NCBI RefSeq assembly: GCF_000981805.1
Contig: NZ_CP011132.1
Span: 62,001-126,000 of the forward strand
DNA from: Citrobacter amalonaticus Y19
GTDB taxonomy: Bacteria > Pseudomonadota > Gammaproteobacteria > Enterobacterales > Enterobacteriaceae
Reading direction: 5' to 3'
Length of the DNA stretch: 64,000 nucleotides
The notes beneath the pieces were generated by a model. The model searched no databases. It was not told where the DNA came from and was given only the letters and a program-made list of their open reading frames with translations. Below, in pieces: positions 50,904-60,251 of the stretch. The number at the start of each line of letters is the position of its first letter. Position 1 is the stretch's first letter. A program made the position numbers and the translations under genes.

Positions 50904-53609
50904 ATGCTAATCAAATTATTAACCAAAGTATTCGGTAGCCGTAACGATCGTACGTTGCGTCGTATGCGTAAAGCGGTTGTAGCGATCAATGCCATGGAAC
51001 CGGAGATGGAAAAACTCTCCGATGACGAACTGAAAGCAAAAACCAGTGAATTCCGCGCGCGTCTGGAAAAAGGCGAAACCGTGGAAAGCCTGATCCCGGA
51101 AGCCTTTGCCGTCGTACGTGAAGCCAGTAAGCGCGTCTTTGGTATGCGTCACTTCGACGTTCAGTTGCTCGGTGGGATGGTACTTAACGAGCGCTGCATC
51201 GCGGAAATGCGTACCGGTGAAGGTAAAACCCTGACCGCAACGCTGCCCGCTTACCTGAACGCGCTAAGCGGCAAAGGTGTTCACGTGGTTACCGTGAACG
51301 ACTATCTGGCGCAGCGTGACGCCGAAAACAACCGTCCGCTGTTCGAATTCCTCGGTATGACCGTCGGCATCAACCTGCCGGGCATGCCTGCGCCAGCCAA
51401 GCGCGAAGCTTACGCCGCAGACATTACTTACGGCACCAACAACGAATATGGTTTTGACTATCTGCGTGACAACATGGCGTTCAGCCCTGAAGAGCGCGTA
51501 CAGCGTAAACTGCACTATGCGCTGGTGGATGAAGTCGACTCCATCCTGATCGATGAAGCGCGTACGCCGCTGATCATTTCCGGCCCGGCTGAAGACAGCT
51601 CGGAAATGTACAAGAAAGTGAACAAAATCATCCCGTATCTGATTCGCCAGGAGAAAGAAGACTCCGACAGCTTCCAGGGGGAAGGTCACTTCTCTGTGGA
51701 TGAAAAAGCGCGTCAGGTCAACCTGACCGAACGCGGTCTGGTGCTGATTGAAGAACTGCTGGTGAAAGAAGGCATTATGGATGAGGGTGAGTCTCTGTAC
51801 TCTCCGGGTAACATCATGCTGATGCACCACGTGACGGCTGCGCTGCGCGCGCACGCGCTGTTCACTCGCGACGTTGACTACATCGTGAAAGACGGTGAAG
51901 TCATCATCGTTGACGAACATACCGGTCGTACCATGCAGGGCCGTCGCTGGTCTGATGGTCTGCACCAGGCGGTTGAAGCGAAAGAAGGTGTGGAAATCCA
52001 GAACGAGAACCAGACGCTGGCCTCGATCACCTTCCAGAACTACTTCCGTTTGTATGAAAAACTGGCCGGTATGACCGGTACCGCAGATACTGAAGCATTC
52101 GAGTTCAGCTCAATCTACAAACTGGATACCGTGGTGGTGCCGACCAACCGTCCGATGATCCGTAAGGACATGCCGGACCTGGTCTACATGACCGAAGCGG
52201 AAAAAATTCAGGCCATTATTGAAGATATCAAAGAGCGTAGCGCCAATGGTCAGCCGGTGCTGGTGGGGACTATCTCCATCGAGAAATCCGAAGTGGTTTC
52301 TAACGAACTGACCAAAGCCGGTATCAAACACAACGTTCTGAACGCCAAATTCCACGCCAACGAAGCGGCTATCGTCGCGCAAGCGGGCTATCCGGCGGCA
52401 GTGACCATCGCCACCAACATGGCCGGTCGTGGTACGGATATCGTGCTGGGCGGTAGCTGGCAGGCAGAAGTGGCCGCGCTGGAAGACCCAACGCCAGAGC
52501 AGATCGCACAGATTAAAGCTGACTGGCAGGTTCGTCATGAAGCCGTGCTGGCGTCCGGTGGTCTGCACATCATCGGTACTGAGCGTCATGAATCTCGCCG
52601 TATCGATAACCAGCTGCGCGGTCGTTCTGGTCGCCAGGGGGATGCGGGTTCTTCACGTTTCTACCTGTCGATGGAAGATGCGTTGATGCGTATTTTTGCC
52701 TCTGACCGCGTGTCCGGCATGATGCGTAAACTGGGGATGAAACCGGGCGAGGCCATTGAGCACCCGTGGGTCACTAAAGCCATTGCCAACGCGCAGCGTA
52801 AAGTGGAAAGCCGCAACTTCGATATTCGTAAGCAACTGCTGGAATATGATGATGTTGCCAACGATCAGCGTCGTGCGATCTATTCCCAGCGTAACGAACT
52901 GCTGGACGTGAGCGACGTTAGCGAAACCATCAACAGCATTCGTGAAGACGTGTTCAAAACCACCCTTGATGTTTACATTCCGCCGCAGTCTCTGGAAGAA
53001 ATGTGGGATATCCCGGGGCTGCAGGAACGTCTGAAAAATGACTTCGATCTGGAAATGCCGATCGCTGAATGGCTGGATAAAGAGCCGGAGCTGCATGAAG
53101 AGACGCTGCGTGAGCGTATTCTGGCGCAGGCCATCGAAGTGTATCAGCGCAAAGAAGAGGTGGTTGGCGCAGAGATGATGCGTCACTTCGAAAAAGGCGT
53201 CATGCTGCAAACGCTTGATTCCCTGTGGAAAGAGCACCTGGCGGCAATGGATTACCTGCGTCAGGGTATCCACCTGCGCGGCTATGCGCAGAAAGATCCG
53301 AAGCAGGAATATAAGCGTGAATCCTTCTCGATGTTTGCCTCCATGCTGGAAACACTGAAATACGAAGTGATCAGTACGCTGAGCAAAGTTCAGGTACGCA
53401 TGCCGGAAGAAGTCGAAGCGATGGAGCAACAGCGTCGTGAAGAAGCGGAGCGCTTAGCCCAGATGCAGCAACTGAGCCATCAGGACGACGACAGCGCCGC
53501 CGCGGCCGATCTGGCGGCGCAAACGGGCGAACGTAAAGTGGGTCGTAACGATCCGTGTCCGTGTGGTTCCGGTAAAAAATACAAACAATGCCACGGCCGT
53601 CTGAGCTAA
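50904..53609 (+). CDS. secA: Preprotein translocase ATPase SecA
   Basis: SecA drives proteins through SecYEG. The 901-residue protein has the DEAD motor with Walker A RTGEGKTLTAT (about 103-113), DEVDSILIDEA, the preprotein crosslinking domain and a C-terminal linker ending in a zinc-binding CPCGSGKKYKQCHG that binds SecB. Start ATG at 50904 lies behind a sequence (CGCGGGGCG) able to pair with upstream secM mRNA, the basis of secretion-responsive control. Confidence 0.98.
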   Translation: MLIKLLTKVFGSRNDRTLRRMRKAVVAINAMEPEMEKLSDDELKAKTSEFRARLEKGETVESLIPEAFAVVREASKRVFGMRHFDVQLLGGMVLNERCIAEMRTGEGKTLTATLPAYLNALSGKGVHVVTVNDYLAQRDAENNRPLFEFLGMTVGINLPGMPAPAKREAYAADITYGTNNEYGFDYLRDNMAFSPEERVQRKLHYALVDEVDSILIDEARTPLIISGPAEDSSEMYKKVNKIIPYLIRQEKEDSDSFQGEGHFSVDEKARQVNLTERGLVLIEELLVKEGIMDEGESLYSPGNIMLMHHVTAALRAHALFTRDVDYIVKDGEVIIVDEHTGRTMQGRRWSDGLHQAVEAKEGVEIQNENQTLASITFQNYFRLYEKLAGMTGTADTEAFEFSSIYKLDTVVVPTNRPMIRKDMPDLVYMTEAEKIQAIIEDIKERSANGQPVLVGTISIEKSEVVSNELTKAGIKHNVLNAKFHANEAAIVAQAGYPAAVTIATNMAGRGTDIVLGGSWQAEVAALEDPTPEQIAQIKADWQVRHEAVLASGGLHIIGTERHESRRIDNQLRGRSGRQGDAGSSRFYLSMEDALMRIFASDRVSGMMRKLGMKPGEAIEHPWVTKAIANAQRKVESRNFDIRKQLLEYDDVANDQRRAIYSQRNELLDVSDVSETINSIREDVFKTTLDVYIPPQSLEEMWDIPGLQERLKNDFDLEMPIAEWLDKEPELHEETLRERILAQAIEVYQRKEEVVGAEMMRHFEKGVMLQTLDSLWKEHLAAMDYLRQGIHLRGYAQKDPKQEYKRESFSMFASMLETLKYEVISTLSKVQVRMPEEVEAMEQQRREEAERLAQMQQLSHQDDDSAAAADLAAQTGERKVGRNDPCPCGSGKKYKQCHGRLS

Positions 53610-53628
53610 GATCTAAATAATCACGACG

Positions 53629-53653
53629 AGGCGCAGGAAACTGCGCCTTTTTT
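53629..53653 (+). terminator. Terminator/hairpin between secA and mutT
   Basis: A perfect 8-bp stem AGGCGCAG/CTGCGCCT with a GAAA tetraloop, followed by T, begins 19 bases after the secA stop. It lies only 15 bases upstream of mutT, so mutT expression would come from read-through or a promoter I cannot identify. Confidence 0.85.
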
Positions 53654-53667
53654 ATGGATACGACAAT

Positions 53668-54066
53668 ATGAAAAAACTCAATATCGCCGTCGGGATTATC
53701 CGTAATCCGTATAACGAAATTTTTATCACCCAGCGTGCGGCCGATGCGCACATGGCGAACAAACTGGAATTTCCTGGCGGCAAGATTGAAGCCGGAGAGA
53801 CACCGGAGCAGGCGCTGAGTCGCGAGCTACAGGAAGAGGTGGGGATCACGCCGGTAGACGCCACGCTTTTCGAGAAACTGGAATATCAGTTTCCGGACAG
53901 GCATATCACGCTGTGGTTCTGGCTGGTCGAAAGCTGGAAAGGCGAGCCGTGGGGAAAAGAGGGGCAGCCTGGAAAATGGATTGCCGCCGGGGCGTTGCAG
54001 GCGGAGGATTTCCCTCCGGCGAATGAACCAGTCATCATGAAATTGGTTCAAACCGCTCAGGCCTGA
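53668..54066 (+). CDS. mutT: 8-oxo-dGTP diphosphatase MutT
   Basis: MutT cleaves 8-oxo-dGTP to the monophosphate so that oxidised guanine is not incorporated, preventing A:T to C:G transversions. The 132-residue protein contains the Nudix box around residues 37-60 with the catalytic RELQEEVG (Glu53, Glu56, Glu57). The C-terminus (KLVQTAQA) differs from E. coli, and the stop codon lies within a REP-like sequence. Confidence 0.96.
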   Translation: MKKLNIAVGIIRNPYNEIFITQRAADAHMANKLEFPGGKIEAGETPEQALSRELQEEVGITPVDATLFEKLEYQFPDRHITLWFWLVESWKGEPWGKEGQPGKWIAAGALQAEDFPPANEPVIMKLVQTAQA

Positions 54067-54119
54067 TAAGCCGACGCCGGGATCCGGCAAATCACGGTGG
54101 GGGCGCCGTTGTCCCCCAC
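54061..54119. repeat. REP-like unit and hairpin between mutT and yacG
   Basis: A degenerate REP unit (minus strand TGCCGGATCCCGGCG ... TTATCAGGC; 54061-54090) overlaps the mutT stop codon. It is followed by a 7-bp stem GTGGGGG/CCCCCAC (54097-54103 and 54113-54119) that may be a bidirectional terminator between the convergent genes. Confidence 0.6.
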
Positions 54120-54130
54120 ACCGTCTGTGC

Positions 54131-54325
54131 TTACTCTTTCGTTTCGCTCCAGTCGTCGCTATCGGACAAATCACTACTGCTGGCAATGCGTTTTTCTTCA
54201 GCGGCCCATTCGCCTAAATCGATCAACTGGCAACGTTTGCAACAAAATGGGCGGAATGGACTGACTTCACCCCATACAACCGTTTTGCCGCAGGTGGGGC
54301 AGTTTACGGTGAACGTCTCTGACAT
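54131..54325 (-). CDS. yacG: DNA gyrase inhibitor YacG
   Basis: YacG is a small zinc protein that binds GyrB and inhibits gyrase in E. coli. The 64-residue protein has the four zinc cysteines Cys9, Cys12, Cys28 and Cys32 (CPTCGK, CCKRC) and an acidic C-terminal tail. It lies 9 bases after zapD and closes the coaE-zapD-yacG operon. Confidence 0.94.
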   Translation of the reverse strand: MSETFTVNCPTCGKTVVWGEVSPFRPFCCKRCQLIDLGEWAAEEKRIASSSDLSDSDDWSETKE

Positions 54326-54334
54326 TTTAACTCC

Positions 54335-55078
54335 TTAACAGCAGGCCAGTTCGAAATCGAGGCGCTCTGGTACCACGCCATTGTCGCTATCGAGCGGCAT
54401 AAAACGGATCGCAAAACGGCTTTTGTGGCCGGAAATTTGCGGATAAAGCTGTAAACCCAGCGGCAACTGCAGGCGCAGTAAATCCGCGTCCTCCCCGTTA
54501 TCCTGATAAAACCCGTTCAGGCTGGTTTGTTTACGAAACGGTGCCGAGTTGCGAATGAGATCAAGGATCAGGGTCAGCGCCTGGTTCAGCGGGTTCAGAC
54601 TGGCAAGCCAGCTATCAACCTGTGCATCGCGCTGCGCCTGCGGCATATGCAGCCAGATATGCAGCGTCGGTAAATCAAAGCTACAGCATCCGCCAGGAAT
54701 GCTCAGACGCTGGCGAACCAGGGCAATCAGCCGGTCCTCACGCAAAAATTGCCCCATGCGTGGCGCGGAAATCAAAATACTGCCAGCCGTTTTTAACTGC
54801 TGGCGCAGTGCATCAATACGGCTCTGGTCGACGCCCGGCACTTCCATCCATGCCTGAAGTTTACGCTGCTGGCGCTCAAGCTCTTTCAGTAATTCTGTAC
54901 GCACTTCACCACGTTCGAATACGTCCAACAAATCTCCGGCATTACGAAAGAAGTGCAGGGCATCTGAATGATCTGCGATCGGTAAGCGGGAAGAGAGCTG
55001 TTGAATCAGAAACTCAATGCGCAACCACGTGCGCATCTTCTCATTGAGTGGGTGTTCAAAAAGGACCTGGGTGTGCAT
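54335..55078 (-). CDS. zapD: Cell division protein ZapD
   Basis: ZapD (YacF) bundles FtsZ filaments by binding the FtsZ C-terminal tail. The 247-residue protein starts MHTQVLFEHPLNEKMRTWLR and has the all-helical N-terminal half with a beta-rich remainder. The start overlaps the coaE stop as TAATG. Confidence 0.95.
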   Translation of the reverse strand: MHTQVLFEHPLNEKMRTWLRIEFLIQQLSSRLPIADHSDALHFFRNAGDLLDVFERGEVRTELLKELERQQRKLQAWMEVPGVDQSRIDALRQQLKTAGSILISAPRMGQFLREDRLIALVRQRLSIPGGCCSFDLPTLHIWLHMPQAQRDAQVDSWLASLNPLNQALTLILDLIRNSAPFRKQTSLNGFYQDNGEDADLLRLQLPLGLQLYPQISGHKSRFAIRFMPLDSDNGVVPERLDFELACC

Positions 55079-55698
55079 TACGGTTTTTCCTGTGAGACAA
55101 ACTGCGACGCAAGCTGGAGATAACGTGCGTGCAGGCGGGCGACATCCGACATGATGGAATCTGGTGCGCCATTATTATCAATAACATCGTCTGCCACGGC
55201 AAGGCGCGCTTCACGCGACGCCTGGGCAGCGAGAATCTGTTCAACGTGCGCGCGCGTAACGTCGTCGCGCTGCATGGTCCGGGAAAGCTGTGTCTCGACG
55301 GTAACATCGACCACGAGCACGCGATTTGCCTGACGATAAAGGCCATTTTCAACCAGTAATGGCACTACCCACAGCACATACGCAGACGTCGCCTGCTGAA
55401 ACTGACGTCGGGTCTCCTGCTGGATGAGCGGATGAAGCAAGGCATTGAGCCAGGCTTTCTCTTGCGGACGGGCAAAAATCCGTTCGCGAAGCAGACGGCG
55501 ATGCAGCGTACCGTCTGCGGTAATGAGCTCCGGGCCAAAATGTTCTGCAATCGCATCCAGCGCAGGCTTGCCCGGTTCAACGACCTGACGGGCAATAATA
55601 TCTGCATCAATTATCTGAATTCCGAGGTCAGCAAAGGCATTCGCAACAGTGCTTTTACCACTGCCAATGCCGCCAGTTAAGGCTACTGTATACCTCAT
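55078..55698 (-). CDS. coaE: Dephospho-CoA kinase
   Basis: CoaE phosphorylates the 3'-hydroxyl of dephospho-CoA, the last step of coenzyme A synthesis. The 206-residue protein has the P-loop GGIGSGKST (9-17) and the DADIIARQVVEPG substrate segment. First gene of the coaE-zapD-yacG group, divergent to guaC. Confidence 0.96.
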   Translation of the reverse strand: MRYTVALTGGIGSGKSTVANAFADLGIQIIDADIIARQVVEPGKPALDAIAEHFGPELITADGTLHRRLLRERIFARPQEKAWLNALLHPLIQQETRRQFQQATSAYVLWVVPLLVENGLYRQANRVLVVDVTVETQLSRTMQRDDVTRAHVEQILAAQASREARLAVADDVIDNNGAPDSIMSDVARLHARYLQLASQFVSQEKP

Positions 55699-55923
55699 AA
55701 GCTCGCTTCCCGGGAATTCACTTTGATAATCAATTGGTTAAAGTTTGAACGTGCACTGGCGATGATGATTTCGGACATGCCTGTCATTCGCCAGGTAAAT
55801 TTATGGGATTGTAGCGTAAAAAAAGAGAATTTCGCAGTCTTGCGCGGCATTGATTAGTGCGTATGATAACGTCACTGGAGTTGCGCTCTCATACTAATAG
55901 CCCTTAACCCCAGGAATCCGCAC
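55699..55923. promoter_or_regulatory. coaE/guaC divergent intergenic region
   Basis: A 225-base gap between divergent genes. TATGAT at 55862-55867 may be the guaC -10, with TTGCGC about 16 bases upstream, but this is tentative. No gene is visible. Confidence 0.35.
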
Positions 55924-56967
55924 ATGCGTATTGAAGAAGATCTGAAGTTAGGTTTTAAAGACGTTCTAATCCGCCCTAAGCGTTCTACCCTTAAAAGTCG
56001 TTCCGATGTTGAGCTGGAACGTCAATTCACCTTTAAACATTCAGGTCAGACCTGGTCCGGCGTTCCTGTTATTGCGGCAAACATGGATACCGTCGGAACA
56101 TTCGCGATGGCAACGGCTCTCGCCTCTTTCGACGTTCTGACCGCCGTTCATAAGCATTATACCGTTGAAGACTGGGCGGCCTTTGTTGGCGCGGCGTCAG
56201 CTGATGTGCTCAAGCACGTCATGGTCTCTACCGGTACGTCTGATGCGGATTTCGAAAAGACCCAACAGATTCTGGCGCTGAATCCGGCACTGAATTTTGT
56301 CTGCATCGATGTCGCAAACGGCTACTCTGAACACTTCGTTCAGTTCGTGTCGAAAGCACGTGAAGCCTGGCCGACCAAGACCATTTGCGCCGGTAACGTG
56401 GTGACGGGCGAAATGTGTGAAGAACTGGTTCTGTCTGGCGCGGATATCGTTAAAGTCGGGATTGGTCCGGGTTCCGTCTGCACCACCCGTGTGAAAACCG
56501 GTGTCGGTTATCCGCAACTGTCTGCGGTGATTGAATGTGCTGATGCGGCGCATGGCCTGGGCGGGATGATTGTCAGTGATGGTGGTTGCACCATGCCTGG
56601 CGATGTGGCGAAAGCGTTCGGCGGCGGCGCAGATTTCGTGATGCTCGGCGGTATGCTGGCCGGTCACGAAGAGAGCGGCGGTAAAGTCGTTGAAGAAAAC
56701 GGCGAAAAATTCATGCTGTTCTACGGCATGAGTTCCGAATCCGCTATGACCCGTCATGTCGGCGGCGTTGCGCAGTATCGTGCGGCGGAAGGGAAAACCG
56801 TCAAGCTGCCGCTGCGTGGTCCGGTGGAAAACACCGCGCGTGATATTCTTGGCGGCCTGCGTTCTGCCTGCACCTACGTCGGTGCCTCTCGTCTGAAAGA
56901 ACTGACCAAACGTACGACGTTTATCCGGGTTCAGGAACAAGAAAACCGCGTTTTCAATAGCCTGTAA
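55924..56967 (+). CDS. guaC: GMP reductase
   Basis: GuaC reductively deaminates GMP to IMP with NADPH, returning guanine nucleotides to the purine pool. The 347-residue TIM barrel protein has the catalytic cysteine in GIGPGSVCTTR (about residue 186) and the GGCTMPGDVAKAFG phosphate-binding loop. It is like IMP dehydrogenase but without the CBS insertion. Identification is secure. Confidence 0.97.
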   Translation: MRIEEDLKLGFKDVLIRPKRSTLKSRSDVELERQFTFKHSGQTWSGVPVIAANMDTVGTFAMATALASFDVLTAVHKHYTVEDWAAFVGAASADVLKHVMVSTGTSDADFEKTQQILALNPALNFVCIDVANGYSEHFVQFVSKAREAWPTKTICAGNVVTGEMCEELVLSGADIVKVGIGPGSVCTTRVKTGVGYPQLSAVIECADAAHGLGGMIVSDGGCTMPGDVAKAFGGGADFVMLGGMLAGHEESGGKVVEENGEKFMLFYGMSSESAMTRHVGGVAQYRAAEGKTVKLPLRGPVENTARDILGGLRSACTYVGASRLKELTKRTTFIRVQEQENRVFNSL

Positions 56968-56975
56968 CCTCCTGT

Positions 56976-56999
56976 ACTGGCGCTGTATTCAGCGCCAGT
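56976..56999. terminator. Terminator-like hairpin between guaC and hofC
   Basis: A perfect 10-bp stem ACTGGCGCTG/CAGCGCCAGT with a TATT tetraloop lies 8 bases after the guaC stop. It is followed by TCTGCTTTC, so the T tract is poor. It may serve both converging genes. Confidence 0.65.
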
Positions 57000-57020
57000 T
57001 CTGCTTTCGACGTCCCTTCG

Positions 57021-58223
57021 TTATCCCACTCCACTCATCGCATCGCCCAGATGAAAAATTGGCAAATACATCGCCACGACCAGCGTGCCGATGATAAGCC
57101 CGGTAATTACCAGCAGCGCCGGTTCCAGTAACGCCGCCAGATTATCAGCCATTGCCTGAGTATGTTCATCATGATGTCGGGCGAGATTGCGCAGCATGGT
57201 ATCCAGCGAGCCAGAGGCTTCGCCTGTTCTGACCAGTTGCAGACACAGCGGGCTAAATTCTTCCGCGTTTTTGAGTGCCTGCCAGACGGGAACGCCGGTA
57301 CTGATATCGTGCTGTACCTGTGCCAGACGTCGTGCCCAGTAGGGACATTGAATGGTCTCTTTCACGCTCTCAAGCGCGGGTAAAAATGCGATCCCCGCCG
57401 TCTGCGTCAACGCGAGGATGGTAAAGATTTGCGTGAGCTTCTGGCCTCTGATCAGCTCTCCCATCACGGGCATGCGAAGTAAGCCGCGCTGGCGCAGAAT
57501 TTGCCAGCCGGGCTTTCGGCTCAGCAGACTGTTGGCCGCAATCAGAATGATGGTCATCAGGACAATCAGCCCGCCCCAGCGTTGACTCCAGTCGGCAAAC
57601 GTGATGATCCCCTGGGTGAGCGCAGGCAGCGGCGTGTTAAAGGTTCGGTAAATGGCGGCAAATTCTGGCAGAACAAAATGGAGCATTGCCAGCACCACCA
57701 TCACCGCCATCGTTAAAATAATGATGGGGTAACGCAGCGCTTTTTTGACCTTATCGGTTAGCTGCTTTTGCGCCTTTTGCTGTCGGGCGAGTTCAAAGCA
57801 GCACTCATCCAGTTTCCCGGTCAGTTCACCGGTGCGTATCATCGCCTGGTACAGCGGCGGAAAAACGTCAGGCCACTGCGCCAGCGCGCTGGAAAGCGGC
57901 ATACCGTGTTCCAGTTCGTGCGCAAGGCTCCCTAACAGTGCTTGCCACTGTTTACTGGGTTGCTGTCCGGCAAGCAGTTCCAGCGCTTCGGAGAGCGTTA
58001 GCCCCGCTTTTAGCAGCGTCGCGAGTTGGTGAATGACTTCCGTACATTGGTTACTGCGCCAGAGCGCACGCTTTACGCGTAGAGATTTCACGCGCAGAGG
58101 CGTTACCTGACGCTGTTCCAGTTCCCGCATCAGCAGGAGCCGATTTTCTGCCCAGCAGGTTCCTTCCCCGGCCAGTCCATCACGATGCATTCCCTGCCAG
58201 TACCACAGCTTTTTAGTGATCAT
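57021..58223 (-). CDS. hofC: Type IV pilus assembly inner membrane protein HofC (PilC/GspF family)
   Basis: HofC is the polytopic platform protein of the type IV pilus-like system. The 400-residue protein has two GspF domains (about 65-190 and 270-392), each with the IHQLATLLKAGLTLSEAL-type start and three transmembrane segments in all. I chose ATG at 58223 inside the end of hofB, an 11-base overlap; the frame is open 11 codons more upstream. Pilus assembly by this set in E. coli is only seen in special conditions. Confidence 0.93.
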   Translation of the reverse strand: MITKKLWYWQGMHRDGLAGEGTCWAENRLLLMRELEQRQVTPLRVKSLRVKRALWRSNQCTEVIHQLATLLKAGLTLSEALELLAGQQPSKQWQALLGSLAHELEHGMPLSSALAQWPDVFPPLYQAMIRTGELTGKLDECCFELARQQKAQKQLTDKVKKALRYPIIILTMAVMVVLAMLHFVLPEFAAIYRTFNTPLPALTQGIITFADWSQRWGGLIVLMTIILIAANSLLSRKPGWQILRQRGLLRMPVMGELIRGQKLTQIFTILALTQTAGIAFLPALESVKETIQCPYWARRLAQVQHDISTGVPVWQALKNAEEFSPLCLQLVRTGEASGSLDTMLRNLARHHDEHTQAMADNLAALLEPALLVITGLIIGTLVVAMYLPIFHLGDAMSGVG

Positions 58224-59598
58224 CTGGCATACCCAGAATGCGCACCAGTTCTTCAAAGGTCGTCAGTCCTTGATCGACGGCGCGACACCCGCTTTCAAAG
58301 AGGGTGCTCATTCCTGCCCGTTTCGCATGGGTTTCTAAGGTTGCTGCTGAGGTGTCGTTGGCAATCTGATGACGCAGTTCGGCGGTGATCGCGAGCAGTT
58401 CAAACAGCGCTGCGCGACCGTAAAATCCGTGATAGCAGTGTTCGCAGCCAACCGCCTGCCAGCGGGGCAGTGGCGTTGGATACCATGCGGGCGGTAAGCG
58501 GATGGGATCGTCGCCAAGTCGGCGGCAGTGTGGACACAGTTTTCTGACCAGTCGCTGCGCGACCACTAAGGTCAACGCGGAAGAGAGCATCCAGCGCGCC
58601 ACGCCCATCTGCTGCAAGCGCACCAGCGCTTCGCAGGTTGAGTTGGTATGCAGCGTGGAAAGCACCAGATGCCCGGTCTGTGCGGCTTTAATGGCAATTT
58701 CTGCGGTTTCGCCGTCGCGGATCTCGCCCACCATGATGACATCGGGATCCTGACGTAGCAGTGCCCGCAATACGCCCTGAAAGGTGAGCCCGGCACGCGG
58801 ATGGATCTGCGTCTGATTGATACCGTCGAGGGGAATTTCCACGGGATCTTCAACGCTACACAGGTTCACCTCCGGCGCATTCCGTGTTTGTAATGCGCTA
58901 TAAAGGGTTACGGTTTTACCGCTGCCCGTGGGACCGGTGACAAGGATCAGCCCTTGTGGCTGTTGCAGGGCGTTGATAAAGGCAGAGAGCTGCGTGTCGT
59001 GCATACCCAGCATGGAGACATCCAGTGCCTGATTCACCTGATGCAGCAACCGCAGCACTACTTTTTCGCCATAACGGCAGGGAAGCGTGGCGATACGAAA
59101 CGAGACGGCAGCGCCGTTCAGCTCAACGGCGAATTGCCCATCCTGTGGTAGGCGATGCTCCGCAATATCCAGATGGCTTAACACTTTCAGGCGTGCTGTC
59201 AGGGCAATGCCGGTCTCTTTGGCGATATCGGGTAAGCTATGCAGCACGCCGTCCACCCGTAAGCGGAGGCGAACGTGATGCTCTGCGGGTTCTATGTGGA
59301 TGTCTGAGGCCCGTTTCGCCAGCGCGCTCTGTAATGTTTTATCCAGCAAAACTGCGGCGCTGACGCTGCTTTCAGGAACCACGGACGGCAGCGTGGGTGA
59401 GGACTGATGCTGGTGTTGCTCCATTTGCTGACGCGTCCAGCAGGCAATCTCAATGCGGCGAGTCGTGGCGAAATGCAGGGCGTCCAGCAGTTCATGAGAA
59501 GGGGCATCTTCGACGGCAATGTGTACCGCATCGTTGTTGGCATCCAGTAATATCCCCTGGTAGCGCTGACATAGCGCGCTGAGTTGCGTCGTGTTCAT
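58213..59598 (-). CDS. hofB: Type IV pilus assembly ATPase HofB (PilB/GspE family)
   Basis: HofB is the hexameric extension ATPase predicted to power pilin assembly. The 461 residues include Walker A GPTGSGKT, the Asp box, the Walker B DVIMVGEIRDGETAE and a zinc tetracysteine motif (CPHCRR and CEHCYHG). It lies 9 bases after ppdD and overlaps hofC. Confidence 0.94.
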   Translation of the reverse strand: MNTTQLSALCQRYQGILLDANNDAVHIAVEDAPSHELLDALHFATTRRIEIACWTRQQMEQHQHQSSPTLPSVVPESSVSAAVLLDKTLQSALAKRASDIHIEPAEHHVRLRLRVDGVLHSLPDIAKETGIALTARLKVLSHLDIAEHRLPQDGQFAVELNGAAVSFRIATLPCRYGEKVVLRLLHQVNQALDVSMLGMHDTQLSAFINALQQPQGLILVTGPTGSGKTVTLYSALQTRNAPEVNLCSVEDPVEIPLDGINQTQIHPRAGLTFQGVLRALLRQDPDVIMVGEIRDGETAEIAIKAAQTGHLVLSTLHTNSTCEALVRLQQMGVARWMLSSALTLVVAQRLVRKLCPHCRRLGDDPIRLPPAWYPTPLPRWQAVGCEHCYHGFYGRAALFELLAITAELRHQIANDTSAATLETHAKRAGMSTLFESGCRAVDQGLTTFEELVRILGMPDDH

Positions 59599-59607
59599 GG
59601 CGCTTCC

Positions 59608-60045
59608 TTAGTGGCTATCAAAGCGAAAGACGTCTTCGCAGGCCTGTTTTAACGCGCTGTCATTTTGGGTATTGCAGTTACGCGTCCAGCCCGTAATGCC
59701 ATCTGCTTTGTCCCACCCTGGCGTCATGATGACGCTAAGCCCGTTCAGACTTTCCTGGCCGGTAAGCGAAACTACCCCATTCTCAATGCTCATTTCCGAG
59801 ACATAGCGTGTCGTCGTTGCCGAGGGAATGCCGTTGACGCCTGCGTCGCAGGTATCCGTACCGCCATGCTCCAGGGCGCAGAGTTCGACGGCGGTGCGGT
59901 AGGGGACAAAAGTTTGCAGCATGTCGGTCAGCGCCGCCTTGCGCAGATAGTTCTGATAGGCCGGAATGCCGATGGCGCTGAGGATAGCGATAATGCCGAT
60001 TACGACCATCAGTTCAATAAGAGTAAATCCGCGTTGTTTATCCAT
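59608..60045 (-). CDS. ppdD: Prepilin peptidase-dependent major pilin PpdD
   Basis: PpdD is the major type IV pilin. The 145-residue protein has a six-residue leader MDKQRG, cleaved before Phe7, and the hydrophobic type IV pilin helix FTLIELMVVIGIIAILSAIG with the conserved Glu at +5. The C-terminal pair of cysteines in RNCNTQNDSALKQACEDVFRF probably makes the D-loop disulfide. The frame is open 21 codons more upstream; ATG at 60045 gives the correct leader. Confidence 0.95.
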   Translation of the reverse strand: MDKQRGFTLIELMVVIGIIAILSAIGIPAYQNYLRKAALTDMLQTFVPYRTAVELCALEHGGTDTCDAGVNGIPSATTTRYVSEMSIENGVVSLTGQESLNGLSVIMTPGWDKADGITGWTRNCNTQNDSALKQACEDVFRFDSH

Positions 60046-60214
60046 TGTTCGCTCCTTGAGTGAGTGGATGTCACTTTGGCAAACGCGGGGGCGGCGGGCG
60101 AGCGGCAAAAAATGAATCGGGAAGGCGGGTTCAGAGGAATGTTATCGGTTTGCAGTGGTAAGCAATGAGATTGCGAGGCACGACGAGGATTTTAGCGATT
60201 GAAAAGGACAGGCT

Positions 60215-60242
60215 GGCCCGATAAACAGCTCATTATCGGGCC
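60215..60242 (-). terminator. Terminator-like hairpin after nadC
   Basis: A perfect 10-bp stem GGCCCGATAA/TTATCGGGCC with an 8-base loop lies 10 bases after the nadC stop. On the minus strand it is followed by AGCCTGTCCTTTT. It separates nadC from ppdD. Confidence 0.7.
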
Positions 60243-60251
60243 GTATAAAGA

